From contig OY728122.1 in the NCBI GenBank assembly GCA_963277665.1, forward strand, positions 1,542,826,868 to 1,542,890,867: a stretch of DNA of 64,000 bases. The letters run 5' to 3'. Numbering within the stretch: the stretch's first letter is position 1; each line of letters begins with the position of its first letter. Made by a program: the position numbers and the translations under genes. This DNA is from Viscum album (Eukaryota > Streptophyta > Magnoliopsida > Santalales > Viscaceae). Below are positions 36,406-47,720 of the stretch, in pieces. The notes under the pieces are model-generated. The model saw only the letters and a program-made list of their open reading frames with translations, was not told where the DNA came from and made no database searches.

Positions 36406-39400
36406 TTATACTTCTATATTTTTTATTTATGGCATACCTTTATGGTTTTCATTATGGGTAAACGCGATATCTTCATTTTAGGAAGTGTGGACTAACGCCC
36501 CCTCAAAGTGATTTGATTCGTTAATTCCATATGTGGGATGTATAAAGGATGGATTTAATGTTATTATATATGATATTATACTGGAATTATAGTATACCTT
36601 TATATCATTATGATTCCATTCCATTAAATAGGAAATAGAAATAGAAGTAGCATTCATTCTTACATACGGCTTACCGTCTCCATGAACGGTGCATTTCATT
36701 TCTTACCTCTAAATGTTATGTAATATTATAAATGCATGTATATATTGGATATATATGATATATATGATATCTACATCATGAATATAATTCTGGATATAAT
36801 GGATATCTTACCACATGAACAACTTGTAATTACAAGAAGTTTATTTTTGACTCAAGTACCAATGATCGACAAAACGACCATTATTAACTTAAATAATTAC
36901 ATAGTGTTCATGACATGGTAATAAGTGATATAAAAGGAATAATGAACTTGAAAAAGGTTTTTAAGCAAGTAGAAATTAAATCAAGTTTATTATTCAGGAT
37001 ATTAAAGAACGATCGAGTCAAGTCGGACCCGAGGTAACGGACTTCGTCTCAATCTCCTTTCATTGGGGCATATTTTGTTCTATACACAACTTTCTTTTAT
37101 ACGGTGTATAAACCCCTTTGAATTTTATTTCTAGTCAAAAGGAATCTTTTTTTATACGAATCATTTTACTAAACGACAAAAGGAATGTTTTTTTTTGACG
37201 TACGTATGCGGCTACAACGACTTCTCCGCCGCCGTGACCATTATTTGAGTTTCGGCTTCCTTTACAAGCCATAACTTTTTTTTAAATGTAAAATAAATAC
37301 CATGTTTTAATTTTCTTTTATTTTTGTATTGAAAATGGTTTTCATAATGTTTTTATTATATCAATGTGTTGTATTGATATCTTGTGATTGAAATGTGGAA
37401 ATGTTATGTTTCCTTTATGCATGTTTTATGTGATACGATTATGTTATGGTTCTTGGGCATTGTTATGAAGACGGGTGTTTATGTGATAAACTAAGGGCGG
37501 GTGAGCCCGATATAGCTCTCCAATGCATTGGGTAACGCGAAGGGGTTAAACATTAATGTTTCTCCGAAGAGATTTAGGCAATATACTGTGATGGGTATTC
37601 CAAACGTAACCATGAGGGTTACTCCCTACGTAAGAATGTTATGAATGCCTCAAGTTACCTTTATGTCTTATTATTTCTATGATTTATTCATGATTTGATG
37701 AGGCATGTTAAAATGCTTATGTTTTATGAGTAAAGTATGATTTCATACATGGACTAATGTTTTCATTTCATACTTTTATATCCCTTACTGATCTTTTTAT
37801 GCTCATATCAAGTTTTTGAAATGTTTTTCACAGGTCAAGGGAAAGGTACATGATGTGATGATAGTGTCAAGGAAGTGTCAAGAAAGAATCCATGTTTTAT
37901 TTTAAATATGTTTTCGTTGATGGGAAAATGAGTACTATATTTTATGTAACCACTTTGTTTAAATGTGGAATGTAATGCATGATTTATGATCTAATTCTCT
38001 AACACTCTAAACCTGAAAAGATCCTCAACGTGTATTCTTGAAATAACTCAAGATTAAGTAATGTTTAAGGCTAAGGCCTTATACAACAGGTCTCTCAACC
38101 TTTTGTTGCTCGTAGTGCAGAGGACCAACAAGTTTCTCAACCTGTTGTTGCTGCTTCTCCCAATGCATAGGTACAACCACCATCTTCACATGTTGATTCT
38201 AGCACTCTGAAGGAACATATTGATGTTGTTCAAACTAAGGAAATGGTAGGCACCGAAACACTAGTGGTGCAGAAAAAACAGGAGCGTCGCAGTTTGATGG
38301 TGTTATCAAAAATCCTTAAGGAAAAAGGGAAAGGCATCAAATACGAGGTTGAATGAAATAATTGGGGCCAACATGTTAACCCCAACAAGACCATGTTCAG
38401 TAGTTACATTGGAATCATCACTCAGAAATGCGTGCTGATTGATGTACAATCGTGGCACCATGTTTTCATCAGGCTTAAGACACTAATGTGGGGAGATATT
38501 ATGGTAACATTATGATATATCATTTCGTTAATTTACTATAAAATAAAATAATGAAACATTGACTTACTCTTCATCATCCCTTGTAGAGTACATTTATAGT
38601 GGATGACTCGCACAAGGACTATGTATTAAGGGTTGCTGAAAGGATTCATCGAGGCTTTCATATAATTTTAATGAAATGTTATCTTAAATATGCTGAAGAG
38701 AAAATAAACCTACACCCACCTCCTATTTATGCACACTTGATAACCTAAGGAGCGTGAGATGAATTTACTAGTCATTGTGAGGAGCAATATTTGCAGGTAC
38801 ATTGTGTTTGGTAATACGTTGTTTGATGATGCATGTATTCATCACTTTAATTGGCAGTTTTTTATTTATGAAATAGCAAATGAGTACTGAAAATAAGGAA
38901 CGAGCAGCAAAACCAGCGTACCCCTACCGTAAAGTAAGAATGGAGTACGCTTCACTTGAAAAAAAATTAGTACGTATTTTAAATATACCGTAATAATTTT
39001 ATGTGACATAAAACAACACCGTAACTATGTTCCTCTATTTATATGCAGATTGATGAATCCAAATCCAATGTCACTTCCATCTCACACCATGTGCTATGGA
39101 AGGAGGCGTGTGTAAATAAAGATGGGATACTAATAGATGAAAACATGCAAAAAGTGTGGAAAACATGTGTAAGTATGACATAATAAATATTTTTTTTGCT
39201 TTAAATCGATATTGCATAACAATGATTACTTATTTTTCTATATTTTTTATCTTAAATAGTCATAGGAATCAGCAACACCCAAATTGGATGCGGACATACT
39301 TTCAGTGGCCTTTAATTAGCCAGAAAAGTATGGTTGCGTGAGAGGTGCGGGTTTTGGGGTGACACCCCGAACATTTTTTGAGAAAAAAACAAGAGGAGGA

Positions 39401-41287
39401 TAAAAGTGAAGAAATCAAAATGATGAGAGAAAGAATAGCTATCCTTGAAGAACATATGCAATTGCAGAGAGAGTTCATGGAAAATATGATGGTGGTGGAG
39501 CAAAGAGAAGAAACAACTCAAGAACAACCAACGCGTGAAGATCTTGCCCCACCCCCCACTAGCTTTGAGGTGAGTCATTCCCCTCAAAAACTTATCTTAG
39601 ATGAGGTAATTAATATTTTAATAGTTGTTTCTGTGAATTGTGAATCAGATAGACACCGATACCTTTTCTGTACTGATATTGTACAAAGTGAAAATGATTG
39701 TGATTTATATCTATCAACACACACCCATCGCCTTGTAGCAAGGTCTACGGTATTCAATATCCAGAACGTCATGCTACACAACAGACCACTTCCAATAGTT
39801 TATGTCAAAGTGATGATTAATGTAGCCCATGAGCCAAGCGTCAAGCTACCTATTACAATTGATGTTGAAGATATTCATAAGGTCGAACAAGATCTTGGAA
39901 CATTCATCGCATGGTCGTCACAGCTTGTAAAAAAACATGTCGGCAAGGATGTATTCATTTCCAATTTTTTTCAAGATAAACCTTTAACATTTAATGAAAA
40001 AAAGGTTTGAAACTGATGAATGTTATTACAGCAGGACACAAGGAAGGGGTGAAAAGAAAGAACAGCTCAAAACCATCTCAAGGATCAACCAACTGATCAA
40101 AACGATCTTCCAAAATCACCTTAAACCCACCCGTTATGTATCCTTATTTATTATCATTGCAGACTCATGTGAATACGAAGTTGAAAGATGGTGCAGTTCA
40201 CACAATTCTTTTTGATGAAAATATGTATAGCGGGGAAAATCCAGATTTCATTAGTGTTGACAACGTAATTGAAATCCTGGAGTATGGTTGGTTAGGTGGC
40301 TTAGTTGTAAATGTTTACATGAGGTATGTTTTCATGATTTGATTTTCCAAAAGATGATATACTATGATAATTATGACTAAATACATTTCATATTTTTTGC
40401 AGGCGTATATATGAAAAACAATTGAAGGGATTTCCCCATAAACAAAAATTTGGACTCGTTAGTCCTCACGTCACCTCTACAACACTAACATATATAAAAT
40501 CCGAGAAAGAGGGTGAAATAGTGGCAGGCATGCTCAAATCATTTAACAACAAAATTATGGATGACAGACTCTTCTTAATACCAACGATGTAGGGGTAAAA
40601 TTGTAAAATTTAATTATATCAAATATATTTTAATTTCTTTCATTACTTATTCCTTTTTGTGTTTTTAGGCAGCATTGGATGCTCATTGCGGTCAATTTGG
40701 ATACTCTAAAGATTTGTTTCTTGGATTCAATGCATGGATATCCAACAAACCAACCACAAATGATGGCGTTTGTCAATTTGCAATACACTACATCCAACAT
40801 TTTAGAACTAAACATCTAGTTATATGATTTATATTATCTTTTAATGAGGATTCTGTTATGATAGGGCGGTGCGTGACTATCATCTACATCATGGAATGAG
40901 GTTAGGGGAAAAGGACAAGAAACATCACAAGTACTATGACTGGATAAAAATCAGGGTATATATAATAAGACTTCACTATCCAAATACATATAAAAAAATT
41001 ACTTATTGTTATCAATGTTTTTGTAGTGCCCGAAACAAAAAACGATAAAGATTGTGGTTATTATGTTTGTAAATTTATGAAAGAGATCATATTCCATGAA
41101 CAAACAAACATCCCTGAAGGGGTATTTTCGAAGATAATTACTATTTCATTTAAAATTCTTATTAATCCTTTGTGTATTTATATTTTTTCAGTACTACCAT
41201 GATTGTCGAAAAGATTCATATTTACAAGATGAGATAGATTTATTTAGAAACGAATGGGCAGCATACTTGATGGAAGAATGTACATAA

Positions 41288-44200
41288 ATAGCATAAAGAT
41301 GTGACCGGTATGACTTGAAGTGTCTATTTTTATTTAAAATTGTCAGTATTTTTAGTAAAAAGAACAACTGTCATACTGAAAACTAAGAAAACGCATTAGG
41401 ATTGTTTTGATATTTTAGGAAATGATTCATAAGTCATTTTTGATGTGTAGGAAATCAACCGCATCTAAATCTGACATGTGGTGTAACCGTTATGACTTTA
41501 AGTATGTATTTTTATAATAAATTAACAATAAATTTAGCAAAAAGAACAAGTGACATACTGAAAACCAAGAAAATGCATTTGGATTGTTTTGATACTTTAG
41601 GACAACGATCCATCAGTTATTTGTGACATATAGGAATCAACCACACCTCAATATGACGAATGGTGTGACCGATATGACTAAAAGTGTTCGTTATCAGTTT
41701 AAAATTGACATTTTAAATCAAAACGTGTCACTCACTAAAAAACAAGAAAACTCACTTTGATTGTCTTCATAATTTAGGAAAACAATTCATAATTTCTTTG
41801 TGATGTTTATGAAGCAGTTTCATGTCAAACTGACGCACGATGCGACCGATATGACTCAAAATGCGTGTTTTCAGTTTGAAATGATATTTTAGTAAAAAAA
41901 CACAACTCACATACTAAAAATTGAGAAAATGCATTAGGATTGTTTTTATACTTTAGGAAAACGATCTATAAGTCATTTTTTATGTGTAGGAATCAACCAC
42001 ACCTCAATCCGACGCACGGTGTGACCGGTATGACTCAAAGTGTCTATTTTTATTTAAAATTGACATTAATTTTAGTAAAAAAACCCAACTATCATACTAA
42101 AAATCAAGAAAATGCATTCGTATTGTTTTGATAATTTAGGAAAATGATCCATGAGTCATTTGTGACATGTAGGAATCAATCTCACCTCAATACAACGCAC
42201 GATGTGACCAGTATAAATCTAAATGTGTCTTTTTATTTAAAATTAACATTAATTTAAGTAAAAAAGAACAATTGTCATACTGAAAACCAAGCAAACACAT
42301 TCGGATTGTTTTGATACTTTAAGACAACGATCCATAAGTCATTTGTGATGTGTAGGAATCAACTGCACCTAAATCTGACACATGGTGTGACCGTTATGAC
42401 TTTAAGTGTGTATTTTTATAATAAATTAATAATAAATTTAGCAAAAAGAACAAGTGACATACTAAAAACCAAGCAAACACATTCGGATCATTTTGATACT
42501 TTAGGACAAAAATTCATCAATCATTTTTGACATGTTGGAATCAACCACATCTCAATCCGACGAATGGTGTGACCGATATAACTAAAAGTGTCCGTTATCA
42601 GATTAAAATTGACATTTTAGCTCAAAACTCATCACTCACTAAAAACCAAGCAAACTGGCTCTGATTGTCTTCATAATTTAGGACAACGATTCATAAGTTC
42701 TTTGTGACATTTATGAAGTAGTATCATGTCAATGATATTTTAGTAAAAAAACACAACTAACATACTAAAAACTAAGAAAACACGTTTAGATTGTTTTGAT
42801 ACTTTAGGACAACGATCTATAAGTCGTTTTTGACATATAGGAATCAACCGCACCTCAATCTGATACACGGTGTGACCAGTGTGACTCAAAGTGTCTATTT
42901 TTATTTAAAATTGACATTAATTTTTGTAAAAAAACACAATTGGCATACTGAAAACCGAGCAAACACATTTAGATTGTTTTGATAATTTAGGAAATCGGTT
43001 CATGAGTTATTTTTGACGTTTAAGAATCAACCCCACCTCAATACAATGCACGGTGTGACTGGTATAAATCTAAATGTGCCTTTTTATTTAAAATTGAAAT
43101 TAATTTAAGTAAAAAAAGAACAATTGTCATACTGAAAACCAAGAAAACACATTCAGATTATTTTGATATTTTAGGATAATGATCCATAAGTCATTTTTGA
43201 CATGTAGGAATCAACCGAACCTAAATCCGACACATGGTGTGATCGTTATGACTTTAAGTGTGTATTTTTATAATAAATTAACAATAACAAGTGACATACT
43301 GAAAACCGAGCAAAGACATTCGAATTGTTTTGATAATTTATGACAACGATCCATCGGTTATTTGTAGCGTGTAGGAATCAACCACACCTCAATCTGATGA
43401 ACAGTGTGATTGATATGACTAAAAGTGTCCGTTATCAGTTTAAAATTGACATTTTAACTCAAAACACGTCACTAAAAACCAAGAAAACTTGCTCCGATTG
43501 TCTTCATAATTTAGAACAATGATTCATAAGTTCTTTGTGACTTGTATGAAGTAGTCTCGTGCCAAACCAACGCACGATGTGACTGGTATGACTCAAAATG
43601 CGTGTTTCGAGTTTGAAATGGTATTTTAGTAAAAAAAACAATTGGCATACTAAAAACTGAGTAAACGCATTCAAATTGTTTTGATACTTTAGGATAACGA
43701 TCTATATGTCATTTGTGACGTGTAGGAATCAACCAAACCTCAATTTGATGCACGGTGCGACTGGTATGACTCAAAGTGTCTATTTTTTTTAAAAATTGAC
43801 ATTAATTTTAGTAAAAAAATACAACTAACATACTGAAAACTGAGCAAACGCATTCAAATTGTTTTGATAATTTAGGAAAACGATCCATGAGTCATTTGTG
43901 ACATGTATGAATCGACCTCACCTCAATACAATGTGCGATGTGACCGGTATAGATCTAAATATGTCTTTTTATTTAAAATTGACATTAATTTAAGTAAAAA
44001 GAACAACTGCCATACTGTAAACCCAGTAAACACATTTGGATTGTTTTGATACTTTAGGACAATGATACATGAGTTATTTGTGACGTGTAGGAATCAACCG
44101 CACCTCAATCCGACGCACGGTGTGGTCGATATGACTAAAAGTGTCTATTATCAGTTTAAAATTTACATTTTAGCTCAAACATGACACTCACTAAAAATCA

Positions 44201-45230
44201 AGTAAACACTTTCTGATTGTCTTCATAATTTTGGACAATGATTCTTAAGTCCTTTCTGACATGTATGAAGGAGTCTCACATCAAATCGACACACGATGTG
44301 ACGATATGACTCAAAAAGCACATTTCCAGTTTGAAATGATATTTTAGTAAAAAAGCACAACCGACATACTGAAAACCGAGCAAATGCATTTGGATTGTTT
44401 TGATACCTTAAAACAACGATCCACGAGTCATCTGTGATGTGTAAGAATCAACCACACCTCAATCCGACGAACGATGTGACTGGTATAAATCCAAATGTGT
44501 TTTTATTTAAAATTGACATTAATTTAAGTAAAAAAGAACAAGTGACATACTGAAAACCGAGCAAACGGATTCGGATTGTTTTGATACTTTAAGACAGTGA
44601 TCCATGAGTCATTTGTGATGTGTAGGAATCAACCGCACCTCAATCTGATGCACGGTGTGACCAGTATGACTAAAAGTAAACGTTATCAGTTTAAAATTGA
44701 CATTTTAGTTGAAAACGTTTCACTCACTGAAAACCCCGCAAACACCCTCCGATTGTCTTCGTAATTTATGAGAGCGATTCGTAAATCCTTTGTGACGTGT
44801 ATGAAACAGTCTCATCACAAACCAACGCATGATGCAACCGGTATGACTCAAAATGGGTGTTTTTGGTTTGAAATGATATTTCAGAAGAAGACACACAACT
44901 GTCATATTGAAAACTGAGCAAACTCATTCGGATTGTTTTGATACTTTAGAACAACGATACATAAGTCATTTGTGACGTGTAGGAATCAACCACACCTCAA
45001 TCCAATGAACGATTTGATCGGTATAAATCTAAGTATGTCATTTAAATTTGATATTAATTTTAGTAAAAAAACAAGAGACATACTCAAAACCAAGCAAACT
45101 CATTCAGATTGTTCTGATATTTTATGACAACGATTCATAACTCATTTGTGACGTATAGGAATCAACATCACCTCAATACGACGCACGGTGTGACCTGCAT
45201 AACTCCAAATGTGTATTTTTTATTAAAAAT
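41288..45230. repeat. Satellite-like array, ~180-bp monomers, five-monomer higher-order repeat
   Basis: About 22 monomers of roughly 180 bp share GGAATCAACC, GCACGGTGTGACC, a TGACATTTTAGT-like segment, CATACTGAAAACC and GATTGTTTTGATACTTTAGGA. Anchors fall near 41,448, 41,631, 41,808, 41,988, 42,170, 42,355, 42,537, 42,712, 42,839, 43,021, 43,207, 43,374, 43,545, 43,728, 43,909, 44,090, 44,262, 44,448, 44,629, 44,805, 44,985 and 45,158. Monomer types are told apart by sequence: A (TTTATAATAAATTAACAATAA), B (GTTATCAGTTTAAAATTGAC), C (TATGAAGTAGTCTCAT, GTTTGAAATGATATT), D (CTCAAAGTGTCTATTTTTAT), E (GTATAAATCTAAATGTG). Their order is D, ABCDE, ABCDE, ABCDE, BCE, BCE and a final partial. Short open frames here are chance. 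Confidence 0.9.
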
Positions 45231-45635
45231 TAACATTTTATTAATGCATTCTTTCATATTAATGTTTAATTTATTTCTTTATAGTATTGCTAACATAATA
45301 TTTGTTTTCTTATATAAGTATAACCTTTTGATTGAGTTGGGATGATTTGTTTGACAACTAATACCATGAGCGAACGTTTCTTAGAGGGGATCACAGATGT
45401 CAAAGGACGAAACATTAATATTTTTAACTATTTGTTGGATAATTGTAAATGTAATTATATAAAACATTGTTTGAAATGTATATAGCATTGTTTGTCAAAC
45501 TCTTGTGTGCGCTACTTTGTTCTTGTGTGTGGTGTGCAGGTGTTGTTTTGTGTAGGCGGTGTGTGTGAGTTGTGCAGGTGCATGTGATGATGGTGGGTGT
45601 GTTGTTATATAAACAGCACACCAAAGGCAACCAAG
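45231..45635. other. Non-coding tail of CACTA B
   Basis: The stretch between the satellite array and the right subterminal repeats is AT-rich, then GT-rich at 45,500-45,605 (GTGTGTGAG, TGTGTGGTGTGCAGG). No gene or repeat family is recognised. Confidence 0.4.
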
Positions 45636-45907
45636 CCTTTATCAGCATTATTTTGAGCGTTGATAAAGGCACTCTTTATCTGCGTTATTTCAAGCGCTGA
45701 TAAAGTTGACTTTTACCAGCGGTCCAAATAGCGCGGATAAATAGTGACATTTATCAGTGGTTTTTTAGCGCCGATAAAGGACACTCTTTATCACCGCTTT
45801 TTAGCGTTGTTAAAGGAGACTCACCTTTATCTTCATTGAGACTAACAACGATTTTCTAACACTGTTAAAAGCGTTTTCTAGCGCTGATAAAAGCATATTC
45901 TGTAGTA
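45636..45907. repeat. Right subterminal inverted repeats and terminus of CACTA B
   Basis: Five or so inverted pairs of the TTTATCAGCGCTTTTTAGCGCTGATAAA type, some with substitutions, end in TATTCTGTAGTA. On the other strand this is TACTACAGAATA, matching the left TACCACAAAATA. The pairs define the right end of the element. Confidence 0.7.
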
Positions 45908-45953
45908 ATGCACCTTATCCTTCTCTGTCTACCACCACTTTGTCTCTCTCCAA

Positions 45954-46502
45954 TCTATACTATTGTAGCTTGTGAGTTCTCTTGTCTTCTCCTTTGGTTC
46001 TCGTTCCGCAGGCCGTTCCAGTTTTGTTTCGCCATCAACTGCTGTGGAGGACGCCGATCAACCTCTTCATGAACCCATTTGCTATCACCGATACCTTCTT
46101 CAGATAACCTAGAGATCCAGATCTCCGCAACAGGTATGTTCTCCTAATATCGTGTAATTAACCTTCTTTCTGTCCACCATTTTTTATTTGAGGTTAAACA
46201 CTATTTACTCAAACATTCATACTATACATCTCCTATTATGATACTCCAACTACGCACTGTACTTATGCTCGACCATTGTTTCTTCATCCATCATTCTTAC
46301 TAGGGTTTATATTGATTTCCTCTATCGCATCAAAGTATGTTGCATATTTGGTATGTGTAATTGATTTCAATCAATATACAATTTTTCCGGTTTCATTCAT
46401 ATAAATTTCACATATATTTTATTCTAAACTTTTCAAACTATGAATGTCTTAAAAATAAAAGTTGATTTATAGCGCCGTGCATTCGCACGGGTGAGGTACT
46501 AA
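45954..46502 (+). mobile_element. Non-autonomous Helitron, 549 bp
   Basis: The 5' end is TCTATACTATTG, preceded by A. The 3' end has the hairpin CCGTGC-ATTC-GCACGG (46,475-46,490), then GTGAGGTA and CTAA, followed by T. All are plant Helitron hallmarks: TC start, hairpin 8-12 bp before CTRR, and insertion between A and T. The interior is GC-richer and contains GTGAGTTCT...TTCCGCAG at about 45,970-46,011 and a donor-like CAACAG|GTATGTT at about 46,133. It therefore looks like a captured piece of spliced host gene, although no protein is recognised. It encodes no Rep/helicase, so it would depend on another element. Confidence 0.7.
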
Positions 46503-46930
46503 TCATTAAATGTCAGGTGCATTAGTGATAAGGATCTTAATAAAGGGGCTCTAATAAAGGAGGGGACATTGATAAAAAGGTAGGGGCGGGGGTGGAGGGG
46601 CGGGTGTGGGTCTAATAAAGAGGAGATGAGTGCCGCAGTTGAATTCTATAATTTTTTTTTAAAAAAAAATTGTGTTTTTTTGGTGTCATAAACTATTATA
46701 ATGGAGGGTGCGTTTTAAAAAATATTTTGTGTTTTATCCCCGCTAAAAATTGTTGAAAAAAGATTTTTTTATCATTATTTGTTTAAATGGTGATAAATGT
46801 GACTTTTATCAATGTTTTTTAGGAATGATAAAATCAACTAGATTTTAAGTACTGTTTCAACGCCAACATTTTTTTAGTACCGATAAAATTGAATTATAAT
46901 GATAAAAGAAGTTTATATAGTAGTTAAGTG
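46503..46930. mobile_element. Second, decayed right end of the CACTA B family
   Basis: After the Helitron are degenerate subterminal motifs (GATAAATGTGACTTTTATCAATG, AGTACCGATAAAAT) and a terminus-like TATATAGTAG at about 46,920. They parallel GATAAAAGCATATTCTGTAGTA at 45,907. No gene. A G-rich stretch, 46,580-46,620, is also present. Confidence 0.35.
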
Positions 46931-47367
46931 TTTCAATTTTGGTCGAGAGATAAACTAATATGGTTGCTCATTAGGTGGCTTGATTTAGGAGAGTGTGCGA
47001 GGTTTGGGTTAGGTTTGGTTGTGGGCCCTATGTGTCTGTATTTTTTAAGGACTTTGAAATTTAATATATTTCAGGATTTTCATCACAAAAAATAGTTAAT
47101 GTTTTATAAATAATATGATAAATAATATGATTCTATAAAAATTTAAAAAATGATTGGTGGTGGGAGGGCGGTAAAAAATCTAAAATATTGATGTACATTG
47201 TACTAAAAATTTTCATGACATGTCAAATTAATTTCAAGATGCTACAAATTCGTAAATAAAATGTAGATTATGACATTATTAACAAAATTAGTAAAATAAA
47301 TGGCAGCTGTATTTAATACTATAATTGGTAGGTTTACTCATGATACATACACCAGGAGAAGCAGTCG

Positions 47368-47520
47368 CCACGTGTCCAGAAACTTCCAGCCAATGGCATG
47401 TTAGAGTGACCGTGGCCACCCATCGCCAGCTTTCACCAACGGCGGATGGCGCTCCAGGCCAGCTGTAACAGACGCGTGTAGGAATCTTGAGGGCGCTCTT
47501 TGAGATTCCGCCACGTGTAG
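47368..47520 (+). promoter_or_regulatory. G-box/ABRE-like motifs upstream of the HAD gene
   Basis: CCACGTGTC at 47,368-47,376 and CCACGTGTA at 47,511-47,519 each contain CACGTG, the core bound by bZIP and bHLH factors in plants. CCAAT is at 47,390-47,394. The block is a GC-rich island in AT-rich DNA about 1.3 kb upstream of the TATA box. Its link to the gene is inferred from position only. Confidence 0.35.
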
Positions 47521-47720
47521 CGTACCTTCTGGCCAGTTTTGGGATCAGGAAAAGACTACGATCACCCCGTGTACGGTAACTTCGATTGTTGTGAAGTGGA
47601 AGTTGACATTTAAAAAGTAAGTCACGTAATTTGTTGTATGTCTATATTTGAAACATTAAAAAAAACATGAGATTGGTGAATATCATTAGTTAGGGTAAGC
47701 AGATTTTTTATTTTTTTGAC

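Larger units (their letters stand above)
31957..38085 (+). mobile_element. Solo chromovirus LTR inserted in CACTA B gene 2
   Basis: It opens with TGTAACATCCC (31,957) and ends near ATACA (38,085). ACAACA stands at both junctions (31,951-31,956 and 38,083-38,088). Joining the flanks restores an open frame (EAQ-QVSQP). The content is LTR only: a TATA box at 33,216, a leader with 'cccttttggttcaaaccaag', a second part (36,406-38,085) with the ACGGCTTACCGTCTCC and GGGTGAGCCCGATATAGCTC blocks also found in the LTR at 14,671-18,226. Without the nested LTR it is about 3.46 kb, close to the 3.56-kb complete LTR. No gag or pol is present, so it probably arose by LTR-LTR recombination. Confidence 0.75.
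31915..41287 (+). pseudogene. CACTA B second gene: En/Spm-type region, DUF8039-like region and Ulp1 (C48) protease
   Basis: The gene has many exons with good splice sites, for example 38,587-38,796, 38,877-38,969 and 39,049-39,168 (donor GTAAGTATG). Exon 1 ends in SPEAQ at 31,956 and resumes as QVSQP at 38,089 after a retrotransposon insertion. At 39,260-39,370 is the plant En/Spm block (YGCVRGAGFGVTPRTFF), then a coiled coil (MRERIAILEEHMQLQREFME) one frame away. At 39,600-39,990 is a region resembling DUF8039. At 40,400-41,287 is the Ulp1 domain: catalytic His in QHWMLIAV (40,673-40,675), Asp in CFLDS (40,724-40,726), Cys in DCGYYVC (41,053-41,055), C-terminal FRNEWAAYL. Ulp1 enzymes remove SUMO. 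The triad survives although upstream exons have stops. Confidence 0.75.
22742..45907 (+). mobile_element. CACTA element B, near-complete, about 23.2 kb
   Basis: The left end reads TACCACAAAATA (22,742) and the right end, on the other strand, TACTACAGAATA (45,907); both are close to CACTACARAATA. Inverted subterminal motifs of the form TTTATCAGCGCT..AGCGCTGATAAA occur inside both ends. Inside are, in order: an AT-only spacer, an inner block of the same motifs, a TATA box and C-rich leader, a long intron, a TNP2 transposase, a second gene with En/Spm and Ulp1 regions, and a ~180-bp satellite array. Without the LTR insertion at 31,957-38,085 the element would be about 17 kb. No clean 3-bp target duplication was resolved, and both genes carry stops. 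Confidence 0.7.

Noticed and set aside
34355..36495. Several open frames of 60-140 residues in the nested LTR
   Set aside because: The GC-rich, palindrome-bearing LTR gives chance open frames in all frames; none has a recognisable domain and the related LTR at 61-64 kb does not keep them.
41288..45230. CRISPR-like array
   Set aside because: The monomers are about 180 bp with no fixed repeat-spacer pattern and lie in a plant transposon. They are satellite repeats.
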